NCBI GenBank assembly: GCA_013180625.2
Contig: SNVD02009645.1
Span: 186,001 to 250,000 of the forward strand
Length of the DNA stretch: 64,000 nt
Reading direction: 5' to 3'
Source of the DNA: Boswellia sacra
Taxonomy: Eukaryota; Streptophyta; Magnoliopsida; Sapindales; Burseraceae
Shown here: positions 45,126 through 57,005 of the stretch, one piece after another
How the letters are laid out: each line of letters starts with the position of its first letter
Numbering within the stretch: position 1 is the stretch's first letter
The notes under the pieces: model-generated
Database searches by the model: none
What the model was told of the DNA's origin: nothing
Seen by the model: the letters and a program-made list of their open reading frames with translations, nothing else
Translations under genes and position numbers: made by a program

Positions 45126-46540
45126 TGATGCGTTCGAAACTAGCAAGTATACTAGTCGCACAAGTAATAAAGTGATAAGTAGATATCGTTCCCACAAGGA
45201 TTGATTCTAATTGAATTTGTTATTTTCCAACAATAATAAACTAAACAGGGGGGGTTTTGTTGATTGATTAACTAAACTTAATACGAAAGCAAATGAAGAA
45301 TAACACAAAGCAAAGTTAAATGGAGTGAAAAATCAATGAGAGACACTTGGTTAAGAGTTCATTCTCTGCCACAAGATATGAATTTGTGAATTAACATAGA
45401 ATTGTAATCCAATTACAGCATTGAAGTTATCAACCGTAGATAACAACAAGCTCTGTTATCCCAATCTTTCCTTACTTTGTTGTTAAATAAAACAAGCTCT
45501 TTATTTAATCTCTATCCATTAAACAACCTAGAACAAGCTCTCTAAGTTTAATTCAATGGAAGCATTACGATGAGAAAGATAGGTTGATCTAAGCAATAAT
45601 CACACAAGTTCAGATTATTTAACCTAGGTTGTATTTTCCAATTGCAATCTATGATTACAATTTTGCTACTAATGATTGGAAATTCATGACAATTACGGAT
45701 CAAGATTTCTAATCTAGCAATAGACAACAGCAGATTATATTCAGTTGGCCATTCCAAATACAATCAGTAAGCAATCATAAGTATTAGATATGGGAAAATA
45801 CAAGCAACTTCAATTAGAGAATTGGATAACAATTTCTTATACAATCAACTCACAAAATCCATATCAAGGGCTTTGAAATCACCCTCAACCAATTCAGATT
45901 CAGTTACACATGTTTAAGAACGTGGTAAATACAATACAACATGGAGACATTCAAGAAAATGAAAGGGAAGGGAAAAACTTAGCAAATTTGATGTAATTCT
46001 CTTTGGATTGTAGTTCTTCCTCTTTCCAAGCTTCCTTTCTCCTTCAAGAACTCCAGGAGATGAAAGAATTCCAGAGCTGCAGCCTCCACCACATTCTCCC
46101 CTCTTTAAGTTATCAAAATAAAACCCTAAAATGTGTTTATATACTCTGCTACAGTAACTTGCTACAGTGTCCCCGTATTTAATAATATGCTATAGTGCTA
46201 TATGAAATTACAAATATACACTTCTCATACCATTTTTATCATAACTTTTCGTACACGATATAAATTTGTGAACCGTAAATTTCTCCAGAAAATAGACTTC
46301 GAGAGCTTTTCAATGGTATATAGCATGTTATCCGGTTAATTGTATATCGATACAATCAACTTCGAGAAATTGGTTGATTAGTAGAGGTGAAAATGAAGGG
46401 TTTTACTCCAATTTTGTGCAAGTTCCTCCAAAACTCCTACAAACATCAAAAACCAAACAAAAATATAAAAAGACCAAGGAATATAGCAAAGAAACATGGA
46501 CAAATTGATATGAAAGTAATACATAAATAGACATCTATCA
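45126..46540 (-). repeat. 5' LTR of Athila-like copy A (mosaic)
   Basis: About 1.41 kb. R-U5 (45126 to about 45960) is nearly identical to the 3' LTR. The U3 side (about 45990-46540) differs from it by many substitutions and indels. See the finding on mosaic LTRs. Confidence 0.92.
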
Positions 46541-48300
46541 GTCGCAAGCTCAATGACACAGAGCGAGTTACATAGTTCAAGAAAAGAAGCTGACAACCAT
46601 TATCCATTACGTAAGGGTTTGGCATCACTTCTTACTTGGCTTACACTTTGTCAAAAAGACCGATAATGCGACAACGAGCTACTTTCAAATACAAAAGAAG
46701 CTAAGCTCTAAGCAAGCTCTATGGCAAGACTTCTTCACCAAATTTGACTATCGGCTAGAGTACAAACTAGGTAAGGCAAACCTTGTGGCCGATGCCCTAA
46801 GTTGCAAAATAGAACTTGCAACCTTGAGCCTAAGTTGACAAGAAAGTATGCTTATTGATTGCATTAATGTAGGCCTAGAATATAATCCCATATCTAAGAA
46901 CTTATTAAAGTTGGCTAGTGAGGGGAAGACACAGCGCTTTTGGCTCGATGAAGGCCTATTCCTCACAGCAGAAAATCGCTTATTCGTGCCAAGACATGGG
47001 AATTTGCAAAAGGAGATCATTAAAAAGTGTCACCACTCTAAGTAGGCTAGTCACTCAGGTATGGCATGAACCCTTGAACTCATGCAACATTCCTACTTTT
47101 GGCCTCAAATGCGAGAAGATATAGAGGGCTATGTGCAAACTTGTCATGTCTGTCAACACAACAAGATCGAGCACTAATATCCAATAGGGTTGTTAAAACT
47201 CTTGCCAATTCCAGAAAGGCCATGAAAAAATGTGTCAATAGATTTTATCGTGGCCTTGCCAAAATCAAAGGGATACCAAAGCATTATGGTGGTCGTTAAT
47301 CGGTTTAGCAAAAATGTCACCTTCATACCTATTTTCACGGATTGTACCGTGGATAAAGCCGCTCAAGAGTTCCTCAAGCATGTAGTAAAACTTGGGAGAG
47401 TTCCACAGAATATTGTGAGTAATCACAATCGTCGCTTCACTAGATGATTTTAGAGAGAACTTTGCAAACTGTTAGGGACTTACTTGAGCTTCTAAACCAG
47501 CTTCTATCCTTAAAACCGACAAACAAATCGAGTGCATCAATTGCCTACTTAAGTTATTCCTAAGGCATTACGTGAGCATTCATCAACTAGAAAGCTGCTG
47601 GACGTTACCCAATTCTTATACAACCTCCTAAGAAGTAAGGCAACAAGCAAGAGTCTATTCAAGATCGTGATTGGACAACAACCTATGACTCCACATGCCA
47701 TTGCCTCTACTTATGGAGGAAAGAGCCTAGCGACCTATAAGCTCACAAGAGAGTGGCATGAGCAAGATGATATTGCGCGAATGTGCTTGGACAAGGCCAT
47801 TAAAAGGATGAAGAAATGAGCGGACATAAGGAGAAGACACCTTATATTTCAAGGTGGAGACTTGGTAACTGTCAAGCTACTACCCTAGCAATTTAAGTCA
47901 CTACACAAAGTGCACGAGGGGTTAGTGTAAAAATTCAAAAGTCCCTACCTGATAATCAAGCAAATAGGTGAAGTCTTTTGCCTAGTTCAACTGCCCCCTA
48001 GCCTCAATATCCACCCAATCTTCCATGTAAGCTTACTCAAGCCCTATCATAAGGATAAGGAAGATCTAAGCAAAAGCAAGTCCAAGAGAGTGCCTACAGC
48101 TATTGTCACCATATTCGATAAGGATGTGGAATACATCCTTGCGGTTCGAGTGATACGAACGAGAGGAGTTCTATCACACGTCTAGTACTTAGTAAATCAG
48201 ACAGTAAGGCTAGCTGGGAGCGTAAAGACACCTTGTGGCAATTTGGTGAGCACATCCAACGACACAAGGACGAGAGTGCATCGAGGACGTCGCGAGATTA
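46541..48300 (+). pseudogene. Chromovirus RNase H end, integrase and chromodomain
   Basis: Resumes YKS|RKLNDTE after copy A. Integrase parts: the zinc finger with HH…TCHVCQQHK (46990-47165), the core MSIDFIVALPKSKGYQSIMV with its Asp (about 47235), and the region IVSNHNRRFTR where the canonical SDRD Asp has decayed to Asn. A C-terminal stretch NIHPIFHVSLLKPYHKDKE is followed by a chromodomain-like YILAVRVIRTRGVLSHV near 48130-48190. Multiple stops. Confidence 0.85.
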
Positions 48301-48312
48301 GGTGGGAGCAGA

Positions 48313-48819
48313 TGTTACAGCCCGCCTAATTTGTTTGCTAGAGTGGCCCAAATGTGTATAAGGCTTGATCTAGTTTCTAAAAAAGTTTACAGGGCCTAAC
48401 CCATTTTCTAGAAATCTCTAGCAAGCACATGTGCTAAAATGTTCCTTATCAATATCTAGATATTTTGGTAGATGTATCTAGAGTATGAATAATGATCGTG
48501 GGATGTATTAAATCTTAACTGTCTATTTAGGAGGAGGATTACTATAAATACGCCTCGAAACTTCATTTGAAAGCCAAGTTGTAATCAAGCCAATTGTAAG
48601 AGTTCTTGTGTAATATAAAGCATTCTTACTTAGCAATTCTAGTCTTCATCTTCCATTACTTCTCTACACTTTACCTAAAAAGCTCTATAGCCAATGATCC
48701 TAGTCTCTTAAACTTCTCTTTGAGTAAGCAAGCCAACAACAAGGCTTACTTAGCAACTTTAGATTCAAGTTGCCTAAGTGTCACACGGGTGTATTATGCA
48801 AAATTCTAAGCCAATGATA
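48313..48819 (+). repeat. 3' LTR of the chromovirus
   Basis: About 507 bp matching 27848-28354, with scattered transitions. The polypurine tract GGTGGGAGCAGA immediately precedes it. Confidence 0.85.
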
Positions 48820-51196
48820 GTACGCTTCCTATACCCAACCTCAGGGATGGGGTTAGGCAGAGCGAACAAGGTTTTCATGAGATGGAGAATGAAAACTATT
48901 AACTCTACCCAAAATCTATAAATATAAGTCATTGTTTAATAGTACAGGAAATATCTTTCTACTACACAAGATGTGCATCAAAATTCATGATTCAATAAAT
49001 TCTTTTTATGAAAATCAACTAAATACCACAAGTAAACTGTTCCATGTTGTTTAATCATTTGTTAACCAAGAGCCATTCTTTGATAAATAGCTCAAGAGAG
49101 ACACAGTTGAACATAAAATTCAACGGTTGAGACATGATTTATTATCTTTGATTCAATTAGTAAATGTTGATATTTACTAACTATTACAATATTTATAGTT
49201 TTTCTAAACATATTTTCATACTCAAGTAGCATATAATAATGACCTCTCTATCATTGAAAAGATATGAAATAGGAAACTGTTTCTATTCATTTAACAATAA
49301 AGACCATTGCATTCATAATTTATTTGAGGATAAATATCATAGGTAACGGAACTAAGGCCTACTACTAAAGATGACTGTGAGGTTTCCTCGCATATCAATT
49401 ATGATCATGCTGTTAGTTAATTTCTGTTGAAATTTTAAATTAACAAAATTAGGGTTCAAAACATAGAACAAAGGAAGAAAAGATTTGTATACCCTTATTT
49501 TGTCTAGTAAGTATCACCTGGACCCATTATTTTTTAAAAAAGTATATCACCTAAACCCTTGAAAATTGAAAGAAAAATTCAAAACAAAATATCTAGACCC
49601 CTTAGCATTTGTTTAATTTTTGTTATATTAATTATTGATGTTGGATTTGGATTCCAAAAGCCCAAAAGGCTAAAACAAAGCCCAAAGACGTGGGATCCAA
49701 CATATGTACAAAGGCTAGATGTTTGCAATGAGTTTCCAATCCAATAAAGAACTAGGTTATATGAGTTTGTCACGAAGCTTCCAGAGCCCATAAGTTAGAC
49801 TCGATCAATAATTACCTACAATGGCATGTGTTTCAACACCACATGGTGGGTTGAAGAAGCTCCCATGTCTAAATCCCAAAAAAGGGGGAAAGTGGGCTGC
49901 ATGCGCATGATCATATAAGGAAGCATCCACTAAGCTCCACTACACCCGTTTAAGGACCATGAAGTGGTAGAAAACAGCTCAGTTGAAGGAGTGCAATGGT
50001 ACTTATCAACCACTAACTCCTTGAATTAATGCCCAAGTAATCACTTGATAAATTCCTTTACCAATGGAAGCCAATGGTAAGTCCGATCACTTTTTAGCTT
50101 ACGTTTAGCTCATCTACCTGATTACATCTTTGACTCAAGCATCCGAGTGGAAACGTCAGCCAATCCCACTGACGCACTCGTCAAGAAGTTGTGAAAATGA
50201 CTTGGGTACAGCAACTGTACCCATACAACTACTGTTTATTTTATATAAAAATAGTAAATGAATATATAAAAGTTGTAAATGAGCATATAAAAGTTGTAAA
50301 GTTGTAAATACGTATATAAAAGTTGTAAATACAACTTTTATTTATTCGTTTATGACTTTTATATATCCGTTTATGACTTTTATACAAAATAAACAATGGT
50401 TGTATGGAGACCGCTGATGCACTGTAGACAAATTCAGAAGTTGTTTTTCAGTTTTATAGAAATTGTCTCAATTGGCTATGATTGCATAAAAGGACGAGGA
50501 AGGTTTGAACCAATAGGATCCATCATCCTTAGGGCAAAATTTGGTCCCTGCACAAACAATTGATATTTTTTATTCTATTATGCTATTTTGTTCTAATTTT
50601 TTTAAAATTTTCATATTAGTATTATTGGAATTATTATTTTTACCAATTTATTTTTAATTATAAAGAGTTTTTGTTATTTTAATATTTTAATTTCAAATTA
50701 AATTAATTAGTTTTATCATTTTTTTTAGATCTTAACTTTTTGTATTTTTAATTTTGAAGTTTATTACTATGAAGGCTTAGAAAATATTGACTTTCTTATT
50801 TTGTTTTTAATTATTAAAATTTTGTGGTTGTGGTAAGTTAAAGGGTATTATGAAATAATTATATTTATTTTAACTGACTTTCCACTAATGTTAGTGTCAC
50901 CGTTGATACTTATGCAAACCTCATGACCAACTTTGATATTAGACCTTCATTCAAGATCATTGATAGTATTTTCCCTTTATTATCACATTTATGATAATTC
51001 TTATCTTCTAACAAATTATTCCAAAACCCATATCAAATGATGTGATATTTATTAAATGAATAATAGAAAAATATGATGAATGAGTAATATTACATCACTT
51101 GACATATCATTTAATTAAAGTTAATTTTTTTGGATATATAAAGTAATATTTCTCATTAGGATAAACAGTGTAAGTTATAAATAGAAAATGGTTTAT
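48820..51196. other. Intergenic DNA with one hairpin MITE
   Basis: No supported gene. AT-rich with a few short open frames that lack family resemblance. The only clear structure is the inverted-repeat element at 50221-50407. Confidence 0.5.
50221..50407. mobile_element. 187-bp hairpin MITE with about 30-bp TIRs
   Basis: The left end CCATACAACTACTGTTTATT and inverted right end CCATACAACCATTGTTTATT match over about 30 bases. Between them, GTTGTAAAT/ATATAAAAG words occur in direct and inverted orientation so that nearly the whole unit can fold back. No coding capacity; superfamily not assigned. Confidence 0.78.
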
Positions 51197-52262
51197 GGCT
51201 TAATATCACAAACCACCGTTGGGCTTTGCCTAAATCTTATTCAAATGGGACTTTTGGATCCATTCACCATTGCAATCCCTACGTTTTTTAAAAATTATCA
51301 ATTGAGCCCCTTCCATCAGTCAACCGTCAGTTAACCTTAGTTTGATTATCCAATTACAATACATTTACTTATTTGCCTATAATACCAGTTATTGAACACA
51401 TATTTGTCAAGAAAATATCAAAGGTTCATAAAAGATTTTTAGACATTTAATTAAAAAAACCAAAGCAAGAACGACACATAGTAGATGCAGGAGAAACGCA
51501 GAACAAGAAGAAAGATGCATTAAAGAAAACCAGCAAGAACCAAATTATACATTACATACCAAATATATAATGAAGAAGCACAACATTCAAGAACCAAAAT
51601 CAGCTTTCCATCAACTTTAGATGAAACTATCTCAAAACTGTAAACTTCCTCATATCTGCCAAAATCACAATCAAAAAAATCTCAAAACCCACTTGAAGCT
51701 TGTTAAGTACACTCTTGAGTCTTGCCAACGTAGTCATTGACCAACTTCTCATGGATCTTGCTGATAATGTCCTCGTTGACACAGACACCATTAGTCACTG
51801 ATGTCATCGCCATTCTTTTTTCCCCCTTAGCTAAAAAATCTATTATGGAATTATGGTGATGGTCATTGGTTGTGGGTGAATGTGACGCAAGGCTGGGCTT
51901 CCATGGTGATGCTGGCACCATCTTTCACAACTTTCTGGTACACCAACTTGCTCAATGGCGACTATTAGCTATAGTGACTGGTTTGTGGTGCCTGTAAGGC
52001 TGTAACATTGACGATTGATTTGGTTGTTTTAAATAATTTGGTTTGTTTCTCTATTATTTTATCTTTTTATTTCAACAAGATTATTCTACATTGTATAAAG
52101 ACTACCTTGCTCTTCTACTGTTTGACAATTCTAACACTATTTGAGCTCAAGGGTCTAATTGAAGATTTCTTTTTAAAACCTAAGTATGATTGAAGTAAAT
52201 AAACCCAAAAGTCTCATTTGAGTGAAATTCAGGCAACCTAGGGCTGGTTTGTGTCATTAACC
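51197..52262. mobile_element. Long-TIR (MULE-like) element, 1.07 kb, 10-bp imperfect TSD
   Basis: The left end GGCTTAATATCACAAACCAC and the inverted right end GGGTTAATGACACAAACCAG align over about 70 bp, including TTCAAATGGGACTTTTGG versus CTCAAATGAGACTTTTGG. The flanks AATGGTTTAT and AATAATTTAT match at 8 of 10 positions, both differences being G to A. The interior has a minus-strand open frame (51921-51703) that I do not recognise; it could be a captured gene piece, but nothing supports that. Confidence 0.72.
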
Positions 52263-52713
52263 CAATAATTTATCATAAGAAAGAAGTGCAAAATAATGAG
52301 GCAGGCTCTGATAAGAAGTACTAAACGTCAAAAAAAATATTTTTAAAAAATAAATAACCAAGATTAATAGTAAAATGAAGAGAATTTACTTTTAAGTACA
52401 ATTTTTTTCTCAAGTGAGGTTAACCAATTTTAAAGATGGCAAAAAAAAAAAAAAAGTGGGAGCAGTAAAAACAATAATATTATTGATCTAAAATTTTTAT
52501 CTCAAGTTTTGTATCCCACAACATTGGCTTAATATATAAAAGTTACATATGACAATTGAATTAAAGTGAATTGATATGGCGAGTTATTGAATTTATTTAG
52601 CAAGTGATATTGGTTTTTAAATGATTGCCATCACTTGGAATATGATCTGGAATGTGATTTAAGGAAGCATAACATTCTAAGAAGAATAAAAGATTGAGAT
52701 ATTATCTATGATG
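52263..52713. other. Short AT-rich intergenic stretch
   Basis: About 450 bp of AT-rich DNA with an A15 run near 52440. No gene seen. Ends at the AAATA duplication of copy B. Confidence 0.5.
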
Positions 52714-52718
52714 AAATA

Positions 52719-54132
52719 TGATAGGTGTCTATTTATATATCATTTTCATACTAATTCTTCCATGTTTATTTGCTATATTCCTTGATATTTTTATGTTTTT
52801 GTGTGGTTTTGATATTTGTAAGAGTTTTGGAGTAACTTGCACAAAAATGGAGTAAAACCCTTCATTTTCACCTCTGCTAGTCAACCATCTTCACGGATTT
52901 AATTGTATTGATATACAATGAATCCGATGACATGTTATATACCGTTGGAAAGCTCTCGAAGTCTATTTTCTAGAGAAATTTACGGTTCATGAATCCATTC
53001 AGTGTACCGAAAGTTATAATCAAAACAGTGTGAGAAGTGTAGAAATGTAATTCCACAAATCACTGTAGCATGTATAATACGGGACACTGTAGCAGGTTAC
53101 TGTAGCAGAGTATTTAAACACATTTTAGGGTTTTATTTTGATAACTTGAAGAGGGGAGAACGTGGTAGAGGCTGCAACTCTGGAATTCTTTCATCTCTTG
53201 GAGTTCTTGAAGGAGAAAGGAAGCTTGGAAAGAGGAAGAACTACAATCCAAAGAGAATTACATCAAATTTGCTAAGTTTTTCCCTTCCCTTTCATTTTCT
53301 GGAATGTCTCCATGTTGTATTGTATTTACCATTCTTAAATATGTGTAACTAAATCTGAATTGGTTGAGGGTGATTTCAAAGCCCTTGATATGGTTTTTGT
53401 GAATTGATTGTGCAAGGAATTGTTATCCAATTCTCTAATTGAAGTTGCTTGTATTTTCCCATGTTTAATGCTTATGATTGCTTGCTGGATTGTATTTGGA
53501 ATGGCCAACTGAATATAATCTGGATATTGTCTATTGCTAGACTAGAAATCTTGATCCGTAATTGTCTTGAATTTCTAATCCTTAGTAGCAAAATTGTGAT
53601 CAGAGATTGCAATTGGAGAATACAACCTAAGTTAAATAATCCGAGCTTGTGTGTTTATTGCTTAGATCAACCTATCTTTCTTATCATAATGCATCCATTG
53701 AATTAAATTTAGAGAGCTTGTTCTAGGTTGTTTAATGGATAGAGATTAAATAAAGAGCCTGTTTTATTTAACAACAAAGTAAGGAAAGATTGGGATAACA
53801 GAGCTTGTTGTTATCTACGGTTGATAATTTCAATGGTGTAATTGGATGACAATTCTATGATTAATTCGCAAATCCATATCTTGTGGCAGAGAATGATCCC
53901 TTAACCAGATTTTCGTCAGTGATTAATTCTCACTTCAATTAAGTTAGCATTGTGTTATTCTTTATTTGCATTAATATTTCATCTAGTTAATCAATCAACA
54001 AAACCCCCCCATTTATTCTATTTTCGCTTTCGAATAACAAATTCAATTAGAATCAATCCTCGTGGGAACGATATCTTACTCATCACTTTATTACTTGTGC
54101 GACTAGTATACTTGCTAGTTTCGAACGCATCA
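52719..54132 (+). repeat. 5' LTR of Athila-like copy B
   Basis: About 1.41 kb, TGATAGGTGTC...CGAACGCATCA. Contains a short open frame (53449-53706) whose counterpart is open in all four LTRs of this family in the window. Confidence 0.93.
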
Positions 54133-54138
54133 AGTTTT

Positions 54139-54157
54139 TGGCGCCGTTGTCGGGGAT
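54139..54157 (+). other. tRNA-Asp primer-binding site, copy B
   Basis: TGGCGCCGTTGTCGGGGAT differs from the exact tRNA-Asp complement (present in copy A) by a single C-to-T. Confidence 0.9.
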
Positions 54158-54238
54158 TGATTTTCTAATCAATTTGTTATTCTGTTTTTACTACTGATTC
54201 TTGATTTTTATTTTCTGATTGTTTGTGTTTAGGTTTTT

Positions 54239-55735
54239 ATGTCCGAGGAAGAAGCGAATCAACGACTTAAGCAAATCAAGGAGTTTCTCGAATCCTCGAA
54301 TTTAAGATTAAATCGGTCAATTTCAACTCCACCTCCAGAATTTGACCTTGCACGACATACTTCCCTTCCATCTTCTTGCAGTTTAATCAAATCTGAATCG
54401 GAAGTAATGGCGATGCAAAACAATCAGACTCTTAAGGAGTTAGCGTCTCCAATTATTGATCAACAACCGTTGTGCATAAATCTCAACCTTGAGGTAGAAT
54501 TTGAGCTTAAATCTGGACTAATTCGTCTCTTGCCTACATTTCATGGTTTTGCAGGAGAGGATCCTATCAAATACACTCAGAGAATTTCATGTGGTATGCT
54601 CAAGTATGAAGCCAACTGGCGTGTCTGAGGAGCCAATAAAATTGAGAGCTTTCCCATTCTCATTAGCAGATTCGGCGAAAGATTGGCTATACTATCTACC
54701 ATCGGGTACCAACACCACGTGGAATGAGATAAGTAAACTCTTTTTAGAGAAATACTTTCCCACTTCGAAAGCTATAAACATTAGAAAAGATATTAGTGGC
54801 ATTCGACACAGAAACACAATGGATAATCACAGCCCCACCCCCCCGCCTTTAAAAAAAAAAAAAAAAAAAATGGAATATTGGGAGAGATTTTAAAGGCTAT
54901 GGTGTTAGCTGTCCAAACCATCAAATTAGTGATGACTCCCTAATTCAATATTCTATGAGGTCTCCTACCAATGGAAAAGAGTATCATTGATGCTGCTAGT
55001 GGTGGAGCACTAGTTAATAAAACATCGAAAGTTGCAAGGCATTTGATTAGCGACATGGCAGCGAACTCCCAACAATTCAGCAGCCAATTTGAGTCACAAC
55101 TGCTAAGGAGAGTAAATGAGGTAAGTACTCCGAACATTGAACAACAACTTTATGAACTTACCTCTCTTGTAAAAAAAATGGCTGTAGGACATATGCAGCA
55201 ATCTTATGTATGTGGAGTGTGTTCTACCACGGACCATCCTACCGACATGTGTCCAACTTTACAAGAAGGAGATACGGAACAGGCCAATGCCATGGGTGGA
55301 TTTCTAGGACAACCAAGCTAAAGTTACAGTAATCATCAACCAATCGCCCCAAATGCCATACCAAATCGGCCACCAGGTTTCAATCAACCAAGAGTGCAGC
55401 AACCATTTCAAATGCAACCACAGCCAGCACTACAACTAGCTCTACAAAACTCAGGTATGGCTCTCCAGGACATTGTTAAAGCAATTGCTACTGACACACT
55501 GCAATTTCAGTAGGAAACTAGGGCAAGTATCCAAAACCTGGAAAATCAAATGGGACAATTGGCTACTAACATGAGCAAATTCGAGAGTCAAAGCTTAGAA
55601 AAATTACCTTCTCAGACAGTGATCAATCCAGGAGAGAATGCTAGTGCAATAACTTTGAGAAGTGGAAAGCAATTACAAGTCCCACAAAAAAAGTCACAAA
55701 CTAATGAAGGGATGACACCACTTCCACCATGAACA
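54239..55735 (+). pseudogene. Athila-like gag, copy B, with frameshifts and stops
   Basis: The ATG at 54239 gives MSEEEANQRLKQIKEFLESS. The capsid-like region GFAGEDPIKYTQ is split by a frameshift near 54560-54625, then LRAFPFSLADSAKDWLYYLP and SKLFLEKYFPTSKAINIRK, the standard retrotransposon-gag domain. After a low-complexity C/A run near 54830-54870 it continues as MEKSIIDAASGGALVNKTSK to a zinc knuckle CGVCSTTDHPTDMC (C-X2-C-X4-H-X4-C) that is intact here. A Pro/Gln-rich tail follows. Stops at about 54626, 54890, 55320 and 55513 make it non-functional. Confidence 0.88.
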
Positions 55736-57005
55736 AAACATCATCTTCTAAGGTAGATCTTAAAACTCAAATTCCTTCTTATGTTACTCCTCCACCATTT
55801 CCTAGCAGATTTGCAAAATCAAAGAAGGAGGAACAAGAACAGGAAATCTTGGAAACTTTTCGCAAGATTGAGGTAAATATACTACTTTTGGATGCTATTA
55901 AGCAACTGCCTCGTTATGCAAAATTTCTCAAGGAGTTATGCACTAACAAGAGAAAGTTGAAGGGAAATGAGAAAGTAAGTGTGGGGGAAAATGTTTCAGC
56001 TGTACTACAAAGAAAAATTCCTCCAAAATGCAAAGATCCAGGTACGTTTACCATTCCATGCACCATTGGTAAACCAAGTTTGAAAGGGCTATGTTAGATT
56101 TAGGAGCATCTATTAATGTCATGCCATATTCCATTTATGCTTCTTTAAATCTTGGACCTCTTGCGAAAACTGGTATTACCATTCAACTTGCTGATCGTTC
56201 TAATGCATATCCCAAGGGAGTTGTGGAAGATGTGCTTATGCAGGTGAATCAATTGGTTTTCCCCGCAGACTTCTATGTTCTTGAAATGGAGGATGAGACA
56301 TCTCCTAATCCAACACCGATTCTTTTAGGGAGACCATTCCTGAAAACTGCTCGAACTAAGATTGATGTTCATGATGGCACTCTCACCATGGAGTTTGATG
56401 GCGAGGTGATTCGTTTCAATATTTTTAGGGCAATGAGGTATCCTAGTGACTTGCATTATGTTTTTATAGTTGATGTTATTGATTCTTTGGCACAACAATG
56501 TTTTGAGTTAACTCGCAAGGATGGATTGGATGTAGCTATTAGTAAGCACATAGGGATAGAAAATTTTAAAGGACCACGAAGGTTGATACAAGTGTCCAAA
56601 GAAATGGAGGAAGTTGTGGTAAGCTTAGATGAGACCATAGCTATAACCACAAACAGGTATGATGTTTCGTACATTCAATTTCCTTTATCTAATGAGAAAC
56701 TTCTCTCTTCTGTGATGAAAGCCCATACCTTGGAGCTTAAGCCTCTTCCAGATCATTTGAAACATGGATTCTTGGGTGAGAATGATACTTTGCCAATTAT
56801 AATAGAAATGGGCCTTGCACCAATACAAGAATCGAAACTCGTCCGAGTACTTAGAGATCACAAAACAGCTATTAAGTGGACGATTGCTAACATCCAAGGC
56901 CCAGCCATATGCATGCACCAATTCTTGTTGGAAAAAGGATCCAAGCCCACTAGAGAAGCACAGCGGAGATTGGACCCTCCCATGATGGAACCAACATCGG
57001 GCTGA
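55729..57005 (+). pseudogene. Athila-like protease and pre-RT region, copy B
   Basis: Two overlapping frames (55729-56097 and 56091-57005) separated by one frameshift carry a retropepsin with LDLGASINVMPYSIYASLNL and ILLGRPFLKTARTKIDVHDG. Downstream it reads RVLRDHKTAIKWTIANIQGP and LEKGSKPTREAQRRLDPPMM, the entry to RT in related elements, but then meets TGA. Everything from RT to integrase is missing in both copies, so the family probably amplified as a gag-pro-only derivative. Confidence 0.88.

Larger units (their letters stand above)
37371..46540 (-). mobile_element. Athila-like LTR retrotransposon copy A carrying a captured LOG gene
   Basis: LTRs at 37371-38781 (3') and 45126-46540 (5') run TGAT...ATCA. 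Flanks are GTCGA and GTCGC, a 5-bp duplication with one mismatch. On the minus strand the order is 5' LTR, tRNA-Asp primer site, truncated gag, protease, start of the pre-RT region, a Cys-cluster ORF, a repeat block, a LOG-like gene, a polypurine tract and the 3' LTR. RT, RNase H and integrase are absent, so it depends on another element. Compared with copy B it lacks about 0.8 kb of gag. Confidence 0.92.
27848..48819 (+). mobile_element. Degenerate Del/Tekay-type chromovirus (Ty3/gypsy), split by a CACTA and an Athila-like element
   Basis: The LTRs at 27848-28354 and 48313-48819 both begin TGTTAC(G/A). A TGGTATCAGAGC primer site complementary to initiator tRNA-Met follows the 5' LTR, and a GGTGGGAGCAGA polypurine tract precedes the 3' LTR. 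Between them, in plus orientation, are gag, protease, RT, RNase H, integrase and a C-terminal chromodomain, all with many stops and frameshifts. The CACTA element (28896-35036) interrupts gag and Athila-like copy A (37371-46540) interrupts RNase H; the reading frames resume on the far side of each. I found no clean target duplication for the chromovirus. Without the insertions the element is about 5.6 kb. Confidence 0.88.

Noticed and set aside
51703..51921. Minus-strand 72-codon frame as a host gene
   Set aside because: Lies inside a TIR-bounded element, no domain recognised, no exon structure that could extend it.
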